From contig JAFSRT010000019.1 in NCBI GenBank assembly GCA_017445995.1, forward strand, positions 62,001 through 126,000: a stretch of 64,000 nucleotides of DNA, written 5' to 3'. The DNA is from Clostridia bacterium (GTDB taxonomy: Bacteria > Bacillota > Clostridia > Christensenellales > Borkfalkiaceae). Position numbers and translations under genes: made by a program. The notes beneath the pieces are model-generated. The model was not told the DNA's origin, made no database searches, and saw only the letters and a program-made list of their open reading frames with translations. How positions within the stretch are numbered: the stretch's first letter is position 1; each line of letters begins with the position of its first letter. This document shows, piece after piece, positions 53,708 through 62,352 of the stretch.

Positions 53708-54640
53708 TTATTTCGATATCTCTAAAACGATATCCCCCGTCGATACTTTTATATCACAAAGCCCGCCGTCGGTTTTAGGCACGCTTACCCTACCCGTGTC
53801 CGACGTACAGTAAAAGTTCTTGTCCGTTTTAATTGAACCCCTTACACTACCCGTCGATGCGGTTATTTTTATAGTTTCCGCGTCGAAGTTATTAAAAGTT
53901 ATATTGCCAGTTGAAGCGCTTGCGGTAAATTTTCCGCTTGCAACCGTTTCGGTAAGGCTGATATTCCCCGTCGATACGGAAAGGGCAAGGTTTATACACG
54001 TCAGTTCGTTAAGGGTTATATTGCCCGTCGAACTGCTTATTGCCAAGTCTTCATCTATTGAGACGGAACTTAAAAAAACCTTTCCGGTTGAAACCTTTAT
54101 CGTTGCGGTTTTACAAGTCGTTTCCGAAATCGATATATCTCCCGTCGATGCGGTTGCGCCGATATTGCCTTTTACGACGGCTTTTATATCGGTATTGCCC
54201 GTTGACCCATCCAAAACTATATTATCGAATATAAAGCCCTTTTCTACCGCCACGTTGCCCGTCGACACCTTAATATTAAGGTCGGCAAAATCATTAGCGT
54301 TCGGCAAATACAAGGTAAGTTTAGCGCCCGAACCGAAATCGAACATCTTTTCATACCATTTTTTATTGTCTTCTCGGGTTATCGTTAAAACGCCGTCAAT
54401 AATTTGTACAGTATGTTTCTCATTTTCCGCTTCTTCTGCTACCATTTTAGTTTTACCGTCTTCCGAAACCTTAAAATAAACGTCCGTCGTCGCCACGTCG
54501 ATAGTGATATTTTTGTATTCTTCGGTCAATTCGTAAGCATTGACTACCGTGCTTTGCTTGTTTTTTACAATACCCACGGTAAAAAGTATTCCGCCTGTCA
54601 CGGCAATCGCTACAAAAATAATGATTATAATCTTTTTCAT
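53708..54640 (-). CDS. DUF4097-family beta-strand repeat protein
   Basis: 310 residues. After an N-terminal membrane anchor (IIIIIFVAIAVTGGILFTVGIV) comes an extended beta-repeat region with about ten STGN/STGD/STGK turns (STGNVAVEKG, STGNTDIKAV, STGDISISE and so on), the DUF4097/adhesin-like right-handed beta helix. It should face outside the cell. Third gene of a padR-DUF1700-DUF4097 operon, a combination known from envelope-stress systems related to LiaG. The exact ligand or trigger is not visible. Confidence 0.88.
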   Translation of the reverse strand: MKKIIIIIFVAIAVTGGILFTVGIVKNKQSTVVNAYELTEEYKNITIDVATTDVYFKVSEDGKTKMVAEEAENEKHTVQIIDGVLTITREDNKKWYEKMFDFGSGAKLTLYLPNANDFADLNIKVSTGNVAVEKGFIFDNIVLDGSTGNTDIKAVVKGNIGATASTGDISISETTCKTATIKVSTGKVFLSSVSIDEDLAISSSTGNITLNELTCINLALSVSTGNISLTETVASGKFTASASTGNITFNNFDAETIKITASTGSVRGSIKTDKNFYCTSDTGRVSVPKTDGGLCDIKVSTGDIVLEISK

Positions 54641-54641
54641 A

Positions 54642-55229
54642 CTATTTCTTCCCCATAAACCGAGTTTTTATTTTTAACGCAATCGACCTTGAAACTTTTA
54701 ACGTCCCTTTCGTCAGATATGCGCATACGTAATAGAACGGTACGGAAAGCCCAAGCCCTATTAGTCCCGCGCCTATACTGATTAAGTTCAGTTCTCCGCC
54801 GAAAAGATAAGCAAAAAAGCCAACAACTCCGGCAAACGCCACGCCGATAAACGATATTTCTACAGAATATACTACGATTACGCCTACCCATAAGAGAACG
54901 TAAAAGGTAAACGCCAACGCAAGAACGGTTATTAAAAGCGGAAACCACACGGGAAAGCCAAGGACGATTAGTATTTTCTCTGCCGTCGACATTGTCTTTT
55001 TGGGTCTGATTTTCTCTTTTACTACGCTTAATAAAGGCGTTTCGCTTATAACTTGCTTTACTATTTCGTCGATACTGCCAAGTTCGCTTACCGCTTCTTC
55101 TTCGGTTTTACCGTTTTCCATTAAGTCGTCTATCATTTCGCTATAAAAACTTATTCTTTCATTTAAATCTTTATCGGAAATGCCCTTTAACCGACCTTTT
55201 AACTCTTTAATAAACTCCTGCTTTCCCAT
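54642..55229 (-). CDS. DUF1700 (HAAS-type) membrane protein
   Basis: 195 residues. The N-terminal HAAS helical domain is typical (KQEFIKELKGRLKGISDKDLNERISFYSEMIDDLMENGKTEEEAVSELGSIDEIVKQV), followed by several membrane helices from about residue 85. Such proteins accompany PadR regulators and DUF4097 proteins and may anchor or modulate them. It starts one base after the padR stop and ends one base before DUF4097, so the three are one transcript. Confidence 0.9.
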   Translation of the reverse strand: MGKQEFIKELKGRLKGISDKDLNERISFYSEMIDDLMENGKTEEEAVSELGSIDEIVKQVISETPLLSVVKEKIRPKKTMSTAEKILIVLGFPVWFPLLITVLALAFTFYVLLWVGVIVVYSVEISFIGVAFAGVVGFFAYLFGGELNLISIGAGLIGLGLSVPFYYVCAYLTKGTLKVSRSIALKIKTRFMGKK

Positions 55230-55230
55230 C

Positions 55231-55539
55231 TTATTTGTCCCCCGTTATAAACGCATACACTTTTTTAATCTCTCCCCACTCTTTCTTAAACTCTTCTATC
55301 CTTTGTATTCCGACTTGCGTTATATGGTAATATTTTCGTATCCGCCCTTCATATTCCGTCGAACGTACGATAAGCATCTCCCCTTCTTCAAGCCGTTTTA
55401 AAATAGTGTATAACGTAGATTCGGATATTTTAATAACGTCGCTTAAATCTTTTATTATTTTATACCCGTAAGAATCTTCGTTCTTTATCGCCATAAGCAC
55501 GCATACGTCTAATATCCCTTTTCTTAACTGCGTATCCAC
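55231..55539 (-). CDS. PadR-family transcriptional regulator
   Basis: 102 residues, a PadR-s1 type with winged helix and short dimer helix: RKGILDVCVLMAIKNEDSYGYKIIKDLSDVIKISESTLYTILKRLEEGEMLIV...RKYYHITQVGIQRIEEF. The wing residues YEGRIRKYY fit. It leads the envelope operon and is preceded by GGAGG. A dyad overlapping the -10 box is a likely self-operator, so the operon should be repressed until an unknown signal, often cell-wall or membrane stress, releases it. Confidence 0.92.
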   Translation of the reverse strand: MDTQLRKGILDVCVLMAIKNEDSYGYKIIKDLSDVIKISESTLYTILKRLEEGEMLIVRSTEYEGRIRKYYHITQVGIQRIEEFKKEWGEIKKVYAFITGDK

Positions 55540-55558
55540 TCAATACCTCCGATTACAT

Positions 55559-55592
55559 AATACATCGTATCACATAGTATTGTTATTGTCAA
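55559..55592 (-). promoter_or_regulatory. padR promoter and probable PadR operator
   Basis: On the minus strand TTGACA (55587-55592) and TACGAT (55564-55569) have a 17-base spacer. The dyad AATAC-N13-GTATT (55559-55581) covers the -10 region, with ATGT/ACAT-type half-sites as seen for PadR proteins. Confidence 0.65.
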
Positions 55593-55628
55593 GGGTTTTA
55601 ATTTTTTTCTGAGATTTTTTTAAAGCAC

Positions 55629-55867
55629 GCCGTAAACGGCTGACTCCTAATTCGAGTCCCTTACACTACAAAAAAAACCACCCTACACAGAAGTGTAAGG
55701 TGGTTTTTTGGTGGAGATGAAGGGACTCGGCGCCTGTGCGCCCTTCTCCGATTGACAGTCCACTGGACTGTCAACTTTGCTGTCGCAAAGCGCTACGCGT
55801 CTCCCTATTCGAGTCCCCATAACTACATCGAAAAAACCACCCTACACAAAAGTGTAAGGTGGTTTTT
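55629..55867. repeat. Duplicated tRNA-Ala tail / terminator unit with hairpin chain
   Basis: No gene here. Two near-identical units contain, on the plus strand, TTCGAGTCCC (55651 and 55808; inverted T-arm), a terminator (55670-55709 and 55831-55868), and the 21 bases complementary to the tRNA-Ala 3' end (55709-55729 and within the gene from 55868). Between them is a chain of hairpins: GGCGC-CTGT-GCGCC (55729-55742), TTGACAGTCC-ACT-GGACTGTCAA (55752-55774), CTTTGC-TGTC-GCAAAG (55775-55790) and CGC-TAC-GCG (55791-55799). A further hairpin GCCG-TAAA-CGGC is at 55629-55640. Confidence 0.8.
55670..55709. terminator. Terminator, outer copy, tRNA-Ala locus
   Basis: AAAAAACCACC...TACAC pairs with GTGTA...GGTGGTTTTTT around AGAA. 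Nearly identical to the copy that directly follows tRNA-Ala, differing in one loop base. Confidence 0.75.
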
Positions 55868-55868
55868 T
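55831..55868 (-). terminator. Terminator of tRNA-Ala (CGC)
   Basis: AAAAAACCACC...TACAC pairs with GTGTA...GGTGGTTTTTT around AAAA, abutting the tRNA CCA on the minus strand. Confidence 0.8.
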
Positions 55869-55943
55869 GGTGGAGATGAAGGGACTCGAACCCTCGGCCT
55901 ATGCGTTGCGAACGCATCGCTCTACCAACTGAGCCACATCCCC
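55868..55943 (-). tRNA. tRNA-Ala (CGC)
   Basis: A 76-base cloverleaf with encoded CCA on the minus strand. Acceptor GGGGATG pairs with CATCTCC, giving the G3-U70 pair that defines alanine tRNA. The anticodon stem ATGCG/CGCAT encloses TTCGCAA with anticodon CGC; T-arm AGGGTTCGAGTCCCT. Its 3' 21 bases are repeated downstream. Confidence 0.96.
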
Positions 55944-56100
55944 TTAGCACACTTATTTTAATACGAAAACGATAAAATAAGCAAGCGTTTTTAATTGTTT
56001 TTTAAAATTATTTCAATCGAAAAAAGTAAAAGTATAAATTATATGGGATTTACACATTATTTAACGGAATAAGAACGATTAAGATAATACATTTGCAAAG

Positions 56101-56427
56101 TTATTTATCTGTTTCTTCTTTTTTATCTTGTTCAAAACCGTCTTTACTTAAAAATATTTCAAAAACGGGAATTAAAAGAAAAATTATCCAAGCGGGATGC
56201 CATAAATTCCACCCAAGCCCCAAGATAAGATAAACTATCGTGATAAAGAGCGGAACGGAAAAGCGAAGTTTCTTTTTTCCGACGAGATACGGCATTAAAG
56301 GTATAAGCAAAAACACCATCCAGGCAGGATGCCACTTGCCCCATAAAAACCCCAAAAGCAGAAAAATAAAAGTACACAAAATCGGCGTTGCCACAACTAT
56401 TCTGTTCTTTAAGTTATAATTTTTCAT
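56101..56427 (-). CDS. Small membrane protein with duplicated WHPAW helix motif
   Basis: 108 residues from the ATG at 56425-56427, which has AAGGGGAG upstream; a TTG two codons earlier is unlikely. Two similar helical hairpins occur: LLLGFLWGKWHPAWMVFLLIPLMPYL and LILGLGWNLWHPAWIIFLLIPVFEIF, each with WHPAW at a membrane edge. This WHP-W-FLLIP module is also found fused to some HTH regulators. The tail is charged and cytosolic. Function unknown. It stands alone behind tRNA-Ala. Confidence 0.7.
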   Translation of the reverse strand: MKNYNLKNRIVVATPILCTFIFLLLGFLWGKWHPAWMVFLLIPLMPYLVGKKKLRFSVPLFITIVYLILGLGWNLWHPAWIIFLLIPVFEIFLSKDGFEQDKKEETDK

Positions 56428-56544
56428 TTGCAAACTCCCCTTTTAATTTAAGTAAATATATTATATCATTGTTCACTCTGAAAATCAACTTTTAAAATAA
56501 AAATGTTAAAACTTTTTTATAATAAAAACTATTTAGCATAAAAC

Positions 56545-56585
56545 AAAAAACGGGTTGAGACCGTTCAGGTTCAACCCGTTTTTTT
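56545..56585. terminator. Strong bidirectional terminator hairpin
   Basis: AAAAAACGGGTTGA pairs with TCAACCCGTTTTTT around 12 bases, with A and T runs at both ends. No gene directly uses it. Confidence 0.65.
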
Positions 56586-56740
56586 GTATCAGTCGTTAAA
56601 AATGTATTTTTGCTATATGTGTCGGCAAAAATATTGTTCGGCTTTTTATTTTATTACGCTTGTGACCCGATGATTGTATTTTGGTCGATAAGATGAAAAG
56701 TAATCGTATTTTACGGCTAAATAACTGTGAATAACTAATA

Positions 56741-56787
56741 AAATAACCGCCCCGTCGCATTTTTATTGCAACGGGGCGGTTATTTTT
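56741..56787. terminator. Long GC-rich hairpin, probable terminator
   Basis: A perfect 15-bp stem AAATAACCGCCCCGT with its complement around a 15-base loop, with A/T-rich ends. Confidence 0.6.
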
Positions 56788-56873
56788 ATATAAAGTTTTT
56801 TAATAATTAAATAATTACTATAAATTGTTATTTTATTTCATAAAACTAAAAACGTTTATAAATTTCTTCATAA

Positions 56874-56918
56874 ACTAAAAAAATCTATCCGACGTAAATA
56901 ATAAGACGGATAGATTGA
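56874..56918 (-). terminator. Terminator of the arabinan operon
   Basis: On the minus strand AATCTATCCG pairs with CGGATAGATT around 15 bases, followed by TTTTT, 25 bases after the araD stop. Confidence 0.75.
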
Positions 56919-56942
56919 TTATTGATAAATATTAACTCTACA

Positions 56943-57635
56943 TTATTTATTTTGGCCGTAATAGGCGTTTTTGCCGTGCTTGCGGTTATAGTGTTTATCA
57001 AGCAGGTATTTATCGATACGCTTTACTTTTTTGTTCAAGAGTTCGGTTTTTAACGCCATTTTTGCCACTTCTTCCAGAACTATCGCGTTGTGAACGGCGT
57101 CTTCGGGGGATTTGCCCCAAGAAAACGGACCGTGATTTTTAACGATTACCGCAGGAATAGCGTTATGGTCTTTGCCGACGAAAGTTTCCGCTATTACCTT
57201 GCCCGTATTGAGTTCGTATCCGTTCTCTATCTCTTCTTTTAAGAGTTGTCGTGAACACGGAACGTCTCCGTAAAAGTTATCGGCGTGCGTAGTGCCGTAT
57301 GCAACGATATCTCTGCCTGCCTGCGCAAAAGCGACGGCGTTCGTCGAGTGAGTGTGAACGACCCCGCCTATGTCTTTGAACTGTTTATAAAGGTAAATAT
57401 GCGTAGGCGTATCGCTCGAAGGTTTATATTTGCCTTCGACCACGTTGCCGTCTAAATCGACGACGACCATATCTTCCGCCTTCATATCGTCGTAAGAAAC
57501 GCCGCTCGGTTTTATAACGACGAGATTTTTTTCTCTGTCGATACCGCTGACGTTCCCCCACGTTAAAACTACGAGCCCGTTTTTAACGAGTTCAAGATTT
57601 TCCTTTAATACTCTTTTTTTCAATTCTTCAAGCAT
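56943..57635 (-). CDS. araD: L-ribulose-5-phosphate 4-epimerase
   Basis: 230 residues of the class II aldolase/AraD fold. [27 protein letters not shown] binds phosphate, the zinc histidines are in [14 protein letters not shown], and the later conserved H-x-x-x NHGPFSWG is present. It turns L-ribulose 5-phosphate into D-xylulose 5-phosphate for the pentose phosphate pathway. It is the last gene of the arabinan operon and overlaps the sugar kinase by eight bases. No araA isomerase gene is in the window. Confidence 0.95.
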   Translation of the reverse strand: MLEELKKRVLKENLELVKNGLVVLTWGNVSGIDREKNLVVIKPSGVSYDDMKAEDMVVVDLDGNVVEGKYKPSSDTPTHIYLYKQFKDIGGVVHTHSTNAVAFAQAGRDIVAYGTTHADNFYGDVPCSRQLLKEEIENGYELNTGKVIAETFVGKDHNAIPAVIVKNHGPFSWGKSPEDAVHNAIVLEEVAKMALKTELLNKKVKRIDKYLLDKHYNRKHGKNAYYGQNK

Positions 57636-59169
57636 ACTGTCTCCTTTTAAATTCCGTCGCGCTTTTTTCCGCTTTTAAAACTACTTCGAAGTTCTTCATA
57701 TATTCGTTAAAGCCGTTTTTGATTTCTTCGACAACGTCGTACGTTTTTACTTTTACGCCGTTAAACACGGTTTTTAAGAATTCGGAAAGCGGGGCGCTGT
57801 TATCCGTTGCGTAAAGCGCCAAAACCGCCATACCCCACGCACCGCCTTCGCCTGCCGTTTCGGCAACGCTTATCGGGGTGTTTATCGCCGACGCTAATAT
57901 CTTTCCGCCGACGCCTTCCGTTTTGAAAAACCCGCCGTGCCCCGTTATTCTGTCTATAAGAACGCCTTCGTTTACGGTGAGTATATCCATACCGAGTTTT
58001 AAGGTTGCTATCGCCGAGTAAACGAGACTTCTGCAAAGGTTAGAAAAACCGAACTCGGAATCGGGCGTTCTTATAACTATCGGCATACCGCTATCAAGAC
58101 CCGTCAGCGGTTCGCCCGAAAGATAATTGCAACTGCAAACGCCGCCGCAATCGAACCCGCCCTTTTCGGCTTCGGTAAACATTTTCGTGTGGATATCTTC
58201 TATACCGCTTATTTCCTTAAAAATCTTTGCCCACGCGTTGATTTCCGAAGTACAGTTATTACAATGCACCATAGCCACTTCGTCTCCGCAAGGGGTGGTT
58301 ACTACGTCTATTTCCTTATACGCTTTTTTAAGCGGTTTTTCTAACACCACCATAGAAAAGCAGGACGTTCCGACGGAAATATTGCCCGTTTTTTTTGCGA
58401 CCGCGTCCGTTGCGACCATACCCGTGCCCGCGTCCCCTTCCGGCGGACAGAATAGCGCACCCGCAAGCAAGTCGCCTTCCTTATCGAGAAGTTTCGCGCC
58501 GAATGCGGTAAGTTTGCCGGCGCACTCGCCCGCTAAAAGCACTTTCGGAAAATAATCTTCGATTTTTCTCTTTTTGAGTTTTAACAGTCCGTTGGCTTTT
58601 TTAAGCATTTTTTCGTCGTAATTTTTAGTTTGCGGGTCAATCGGGAACATACCCGACGCTTCGCCGACGCCCGCCACGAATTCGCCCGTAAGCAATTTAT
58701 GAACGTAAACCGCCAAGGTCGAAACGTATTGCAATTTATCAAGATACGGTTTTTTATCTAAAATCGCCTGATAAAGGTGAGATATACTCCAACGCAACGG
58801 AATATTAAAGTTCAGCGTTTTATAAAGTTTGTCGGACGCTTCTTTGGTGTCGGTATTGCGCCACGTTTTAAATGGCGACAACAAATTCCAGTCTTTATCG
58901 AAAGCCATAAACCCGTGCATCATACCCGAAATACCTATCGCGTCGAGTTCGGTAATGATTTCATTATATTTTTCTTTATAATCGCGTTTAAGTTCCGAAT
59001 AAGCGGTTTGAAGCCCCGTAATAATCTCTTCTAAGCCGTAAGTAAATATGCCGTCAATATACGAGTTTTCCCACCCGAAACCGCCGTTTGCGAGAACTTT
59101 GCCTTTTTCGTCGATTAACACCGCTTTTATTCGCGTTGAACCGAATTCAATTCCTAAAACTTTTTTCAT
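57628..59169 (-). CDS. FGGY-family sugar kinase, probable L-ribulokinase
   Basis: 513 residues. The N-terminal phosphate loop is [20 protein letters not shown], the sugar region holds [15 protein letters not shown] and FKTWRNTDT, and the adenosine loop is [20 protein letters not shown]. The lineage resembles xylulokinase-like ribulokinases rather than classic AraB, but overlap with araD and the arabinanase neighbours point to L-ribulose as substrate. Phosphorylates in the cytosol after uptake and isomerisation. Ribosome site GGAGAAGG. Confidence 0.82.
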   Translation of the reverse strand: MKKVLGIEFGSTRIKAVLIDEKGKVLANGGFGWENSYIDGIFTYGLEEIITGLQTAYSELKRDYKEKYNEIITELDAIGISGMMHGFMAFDKDWNLLSPFKTWRNTDTKEASDKLYKTLNFNIPLRWSISHLYQAILDKKPYLDKLQYVSTLAVYVHKLLTGEFVAGVGEASGMFPIDPQTKNYDEKMLKKANGLLKLKKRKIEDYFPKVLLAGECAGKLTAFGAKLLDKEGDLLAGALFCPPEGDAGTGMVATDAVAKKTGNISVGTSCFSMVVLEKPLKKAYKEIDVVTTPCGDEVAMVHCNNCTSEINAWAKIFKEISGIEDIHTKMFTEAEKGGFDCGGVCSCNYLSGEPLTGLDSGMPIVIRTPDSEFGFSNLCRSLVYSAIATLKLGMDILTVNEGVLIDRITGHGGFFKTEGVGGKILASAINTPISVAETAGEGGAWGMAVLALYATDNSAPLSEFLKTVFNGVKVKTYDVVEEIKNGFNEYMKNFEVVLKAEKSATEFKRRQYA

Positions 59170-59170
59170 T

Positions 59171-60700
59171 TTAAACCTTCTCCGCCACTATCGAGTAGCC
59201 GTATTCGTTGACCGCCGATATAAACAGCGTGGATTTTCTTAAATCGTAATCGTAACCGGATATAACGAAACCCGAGAATATACCCTGATACAACTCTTCG
59301 TCTCCGCACGAGTTAGAAGTTACGGTCAATCTTATTGCGCCTTTTTCGTAAGCCTGAATACTGCCCGTAATCGCACCCGAAACGCTTTTGTTTTCCGAAA
59401 CGGTTATTTCTTCGGCAACTATGGTATTGTTATTGTTCTTTATAAAAGTTATAGCCTTCCACTTGCCGACGAGATTAGCCGTTCCGATATTTTGTACCTT
59501 TTCGCCCGCATACGTGTTAGGCAAAACGCACGGCCAACCCTTTTCGTTAAAAAGTATTTTATGAACCTGAACGTAATGATCAAAGGAATTGCCCGTGTTT
59601 CTTACGTGGTTGACCATATAATAACTGCCGTTATCGTAGAGAACGGAACAATGCCCCGGCGCCATTCTCGAAACACCGCCGAGATTAAAGTCGTATCCGC
59701 CGATAACCTTGTTTCCGTGGTTGTTTTCAGCACCGCCCTGATTTTGCATTTCTATTCCGTCGTTACTGCCGTAAGTATAAGGTCCGGTAATGTTTTTACT
59801 TCTGCCTACCCTTACGTTATAATCGGAAAACAGATTGCCGTAAGAAACGAACAGGTAGTAATACCCGGTATTGGGATTGTATATTATATACGGACCTTCC
59901 GGCCCGACAGACATATTGCCCGCGCATATCTTCGTGCCTGCGTTGACCGAAACGTCCACGTTTTTTTCGTAGCCCGAACCCGACTTAACGAAACCCGTAG
60001 CGGGGTCTAACTCTATAATGTATATTCCGCCGAAAAACGAACCGTAACATAGCCACATTTTGCCGTCTTTATCCGTTACGACGTTAGGGTCTATCGCGTT
60101 TGGTAAAGAGTTAGGGTCGGAATCCTTACTCTTTATCACGATACCCTGATGCGTGTAAGGGCCGTTGACGTTGTTAGCCGTTGCAAACCCTATCGCACTC
60201 TGTTGCGTGCCGAATGCCGAAAGGCAATAGTAAAGCCTGTATTGGTTGCCGTATTTAATTATATCGGGCGCCCAGTATCCCGAACCGCCGATTACGTGGT
60301 TTTGCATATCGGAAGCGAGGTTGTTAAAGACCTGACCTTCGAATTGCCAGTTTATAAGGTTTGTAGAAGAAAACTTGGTCGTGGAATTAGTGCCGAAAAG
60401 ATAGTATACGTTGCCGTCTTTAAAAACAGCGGGGTCGTGACAACTGCCCGAAGGTGTTAAAGCCGTGTAGGTCGCCGTATAATTCTGATACTCGTCAAGT
60501 TCCGTTAAAGTCTTCATAGTCGGTTCTTCTTCCCCTTTATCATCTTCACGTTCCGTTTTGTCTTTCCCGTTATCGACGGTTTCGACCGCGCCGTCGCTTT
60601 TCACGTTTTCTTTTGCCATAAAAGAAAACTCGCAACCCGCAATATTAACGAAAATCGTTAAACACAGAACGATGCATAAAATCTTTATGAATTTTTTCAT
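59171..60700 (-). CDS. GH43 endo-alpha-1,5-L-arabinanase, lipoprotein (copy 2)
   Basis: 509 residues. A lipoprotein signal ends at C23 (NIAGC), then a charged linker leads to a five-bladed GH43 domain: base aspartate in SCHDPAVFKDG, pKa-modulating aspartate in AIDPNVVTDKDG, acid glutamate in GPEGPYIIYNP, and the metal histidine in MAPGHCSVLYD. A C-terminal beta-barrel (GTANLVGKWKAITF...ISGYDYDLRKSTLFISAVNEYG) follows. It would cut alpha-1,5-arabinan outside the cell. It is a tandem paralogue of the next gene, sharing domain order and many blocks. Confidence 0.9.
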   Translation of the reverse strand: MKKFIKILCIVLCLTIFVNIAGCEFSFMAKENVKSDGAVETVDNGKDKTEREDDKGEEEPTMKTLTELDEYQNYTATYTALTPSGSCHDPAVFKDGNVYYLFGTNSTTKFSSTNLINWQFEGQVFNNLASDMQNHVIGGSGYWAPDIIKYGNQYRLYYCLSAFGTQQSAIGFATANNVNGPYTHQGIVIKSKDSDPNSLPNAIDPNVVTDKDGKMWLCYGSFFGGIYIIELDPATGFVKSGSGYEKNVDVSVNAGTKICAGNMSVGPEGPYIIYNPNTGYYYLFVSYGNLFSDYNVRVGRSKNITGPYTYGSNDGIEMQNQGGAENNHGNKVIGGYDFNLGGVSRMAPGHCSVLYDNGSYYMVNHVRNTGNSFDHYVQVHKILFNEKGWPCVLPNTYAGEKVQNIGTANLVGKWKAITFIKNNNNTIVAEEITVSENKSVSGAITGSIQAYEKGAIRLTVTSNSCGDEELYQGIFSGFVISGYDYDLRKSTLFISAVNEYGYSIVAEKV

Positions 60701-60782
60701 TTTTTCCTCCGAAAAGTTTTGCTCAAAACATTTCCCGTAAATAATTTTTCGGAAAACAAAAAACAGTTATAGTAAACGGCCG

Positions 60783-62351
60783 TTAAAAGGTTTTTTCCGC
60801 AACCAAAGTGTAGCCGTATTCGTTGACCGCCGATATAAACAGCGTGGATTTCTGGTTGTCGTAATCGTATCCCGAAACGACGAACCCGTAATAAGTGCCG
60901 AGATACGGGTCTTCGCTGTCGCCGAAGCCGTTTTTCGTTACGGTTATATGGACTATTCCGCCCGTATAAGCCTGAATACTGCCCGTTAAATCTCCGCTTA
61001 TCTTCTTATCCGACTGAACGTTCATAGAAAGCGCGTACACGGTGTTGCCGTTAGCACCCGTCATAATATTGTCGTTTTTCAGATAGGTTATATATTTCCA
61101 CGCGCCGTAAAGGTCAGCCGTGCCTATATTCTGTTTTACTTCGCCCGCGTAAGTGTTGGTTAAAACGCAAGGCCAACCGTTCTCGTTAAAGAACAGTTTA
61201 TGCACCTGAACGTAATGATAGTTCGTTCCCGCCCTTCTTACGTGGTTGACCATATAATAACTGCCGTTATCGTAGAGAACGGAACAATGTCCCGGCGCCA
61301 TTCTCGACGACGTGTCTTCTATTCCGAAATTGTATCCGCCGATTACCTTGTTCCCGAGTTTATCGTCTCCGCTGCCCGATTTTTGCATCTGTTGTCCGTC
61401 GTTAAGCCCGAAGGTATAAGGTCCGGTTATTTCTCTACTTCTTCCTACCCTTACGTTGTAATTCTTTTCAAGATTGCCGTAAGAAACGAAAAGGTAGTAA
61501 TAATCGGTCGTAGGGTTATAGATTATATACGGGCCTTCGTTATTGCCCGCGCATATTTTCGTGCCTGCGTTGACCGAAACGTCCACGCTTTTTACGTATC
61601 CCGAACCCGATTTAACGAAGCCCGTGGCAGGGTCTAACTCTATGATATATATCCCGCCGAAAAACGAACCGTAAGCCATCCACATTTTTCCCGTTTTATC
61701 GACGATAACGTTAGGGTCGATAGCGTTCGGCATACTTACGGGGTCGCTCGCTTTGCTTTTTAATACTATTCCCTGATAAACGAAAGTGCCGTTTATACCC
61801 GTCGTTGACGTGGCGAACCCTATTGCACTCTGTTTTTTGCCGAATAACGACATACAGAAATAAAGCCTGTATTCGTTACCGTATTTTATTATATCGGGCG
61901 CCCAGTAGCCGGAAGTCTGGTTATACTGCGGCGAAGCGCCGTAATACTGCATAACGTAATCGACCATTTCTTTCGCGCAGGATATAACCACGCCCTGCGC
62001 GTTTTTCCTTTCCTGATAAGTGCCACCGCTTGCGTAAGCGGCGTCGTAAGAAAAGACCTGCCCTTCGTCCGTCCAACGGATAAGGTCTTTCGACGTCGAT
62101 TTGGTGACGGAATTAGTGCCGAAAAGATAATAAGTGTCGCCGTCTTTTATAATCGCGGGGTCGTGGCTGCTGCCCGAAGGTTGAAGTTGCGTCGTCGTAT
62201 TTTTGTAGTTTTGCGCTTCGTCGAGTTCTTTTACGTCTTCTATAACGTCTTCCCCGCCCCCGTCGTCTGGTTGTTGACTACCGCAGGCAAAACAAAGTGA
62301 AAACAAAAATACGCTTAATATTAAACAAAATATTTTTACCGTTTTTTTCAT
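60783..62351 (-). CDS. GH43 endo-alpha-1,5-L-arabinanase, lipoprotein (copy 1)
   Basis: 522 residues with the same plan as the downstream copy: lipobox at C23 (CFAC), GH43 blades with SSHDPAIIKDG, AIDPNVIVDKTG, NNEGPYIIYNP and MAPGHCSVLYD, and the same C-terminal barrel. It has an insertion absent from its paralogue, between the first blades (AAYASGGTYQERKNAQGVVISCAKEMVDYVMQYYGASPQYNQ), which may reshape the substrate groove. Surface-bound cleavage of arabinan is inferred. Located between the GH51 gene and the second copy. Confidence 0.9.
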   Translation of the reverse strand: MKKTVKIFCLILSVFLFSLCFACGSQQPDDGGGEDVIEDVKELDEAQNYKNTTTQLQPSGSSHDPAIIKDGDTYYLFGTNSVTKSTSKDLIRWTDEGQVFSYDAAYASGGTYQERKNAQGVVISCAKEMVDYVMQYYGASPQYNQTSGYWAPDIIKYGNEYRLYFCMSLFGKKQSAIGFATSTTGINGTFVYQGIVLKSKASDPVSMPNAIDPNVIVDKTGKMWMAYGSFFGGIYIIELDPATGFVKSGSGYVKSVDVSVNAGTKICAGNNEGPYIIYNPTTDYYYLFVSYGNLEKNYNVRVGRSREITGPYTFGLNDGQQMQKSGSGDDKLGNKVIGGYNFGIEDTSSRMAPGHCSVLYDNGSYYMVNHVRRAGTNYHYVQVHKLFFNENGWPCVLTNTYAGEVKQNIGTADLYGAWKYITYLKNDNIMTGANGNTVYALSMNVQSDKKISGDLTGSIQAYTGGIVHITVTKNGFGDSEDPYLGTYYGFVVSGYDYDNQKSTLFISAVNEYGYTLVAEKTF

Positions 62352-62352
62352 T

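Larger units (their letters stand above)
56428..56942. other. Gene-free stretch with three hairpins
   Basis: No supported gene. It contains a hairpin with AAAAAACGGGTTGA / TCAACCCGTTTTTTT (56545-56585), a 15-base-pair hairpin AAATAACCGCCCCGT / ACGGGGCGGTTATTT (56741-56785), and the arabinan-operon terminator (56874-56918). A single perfect DnaA-type box TTATTCACA lies at 56726-56734 on the minus strand. The 150 bases between the first two hairpins could hold a small RNA, but no clear promoter supports one. Confidence 0.6.

Noticed and set aside
56586-56740. A small regulatory RNA between two strong hairpins.
   Set aside because: No convincing promoter on either strand and no recognisable family; left as an unexplained interval.
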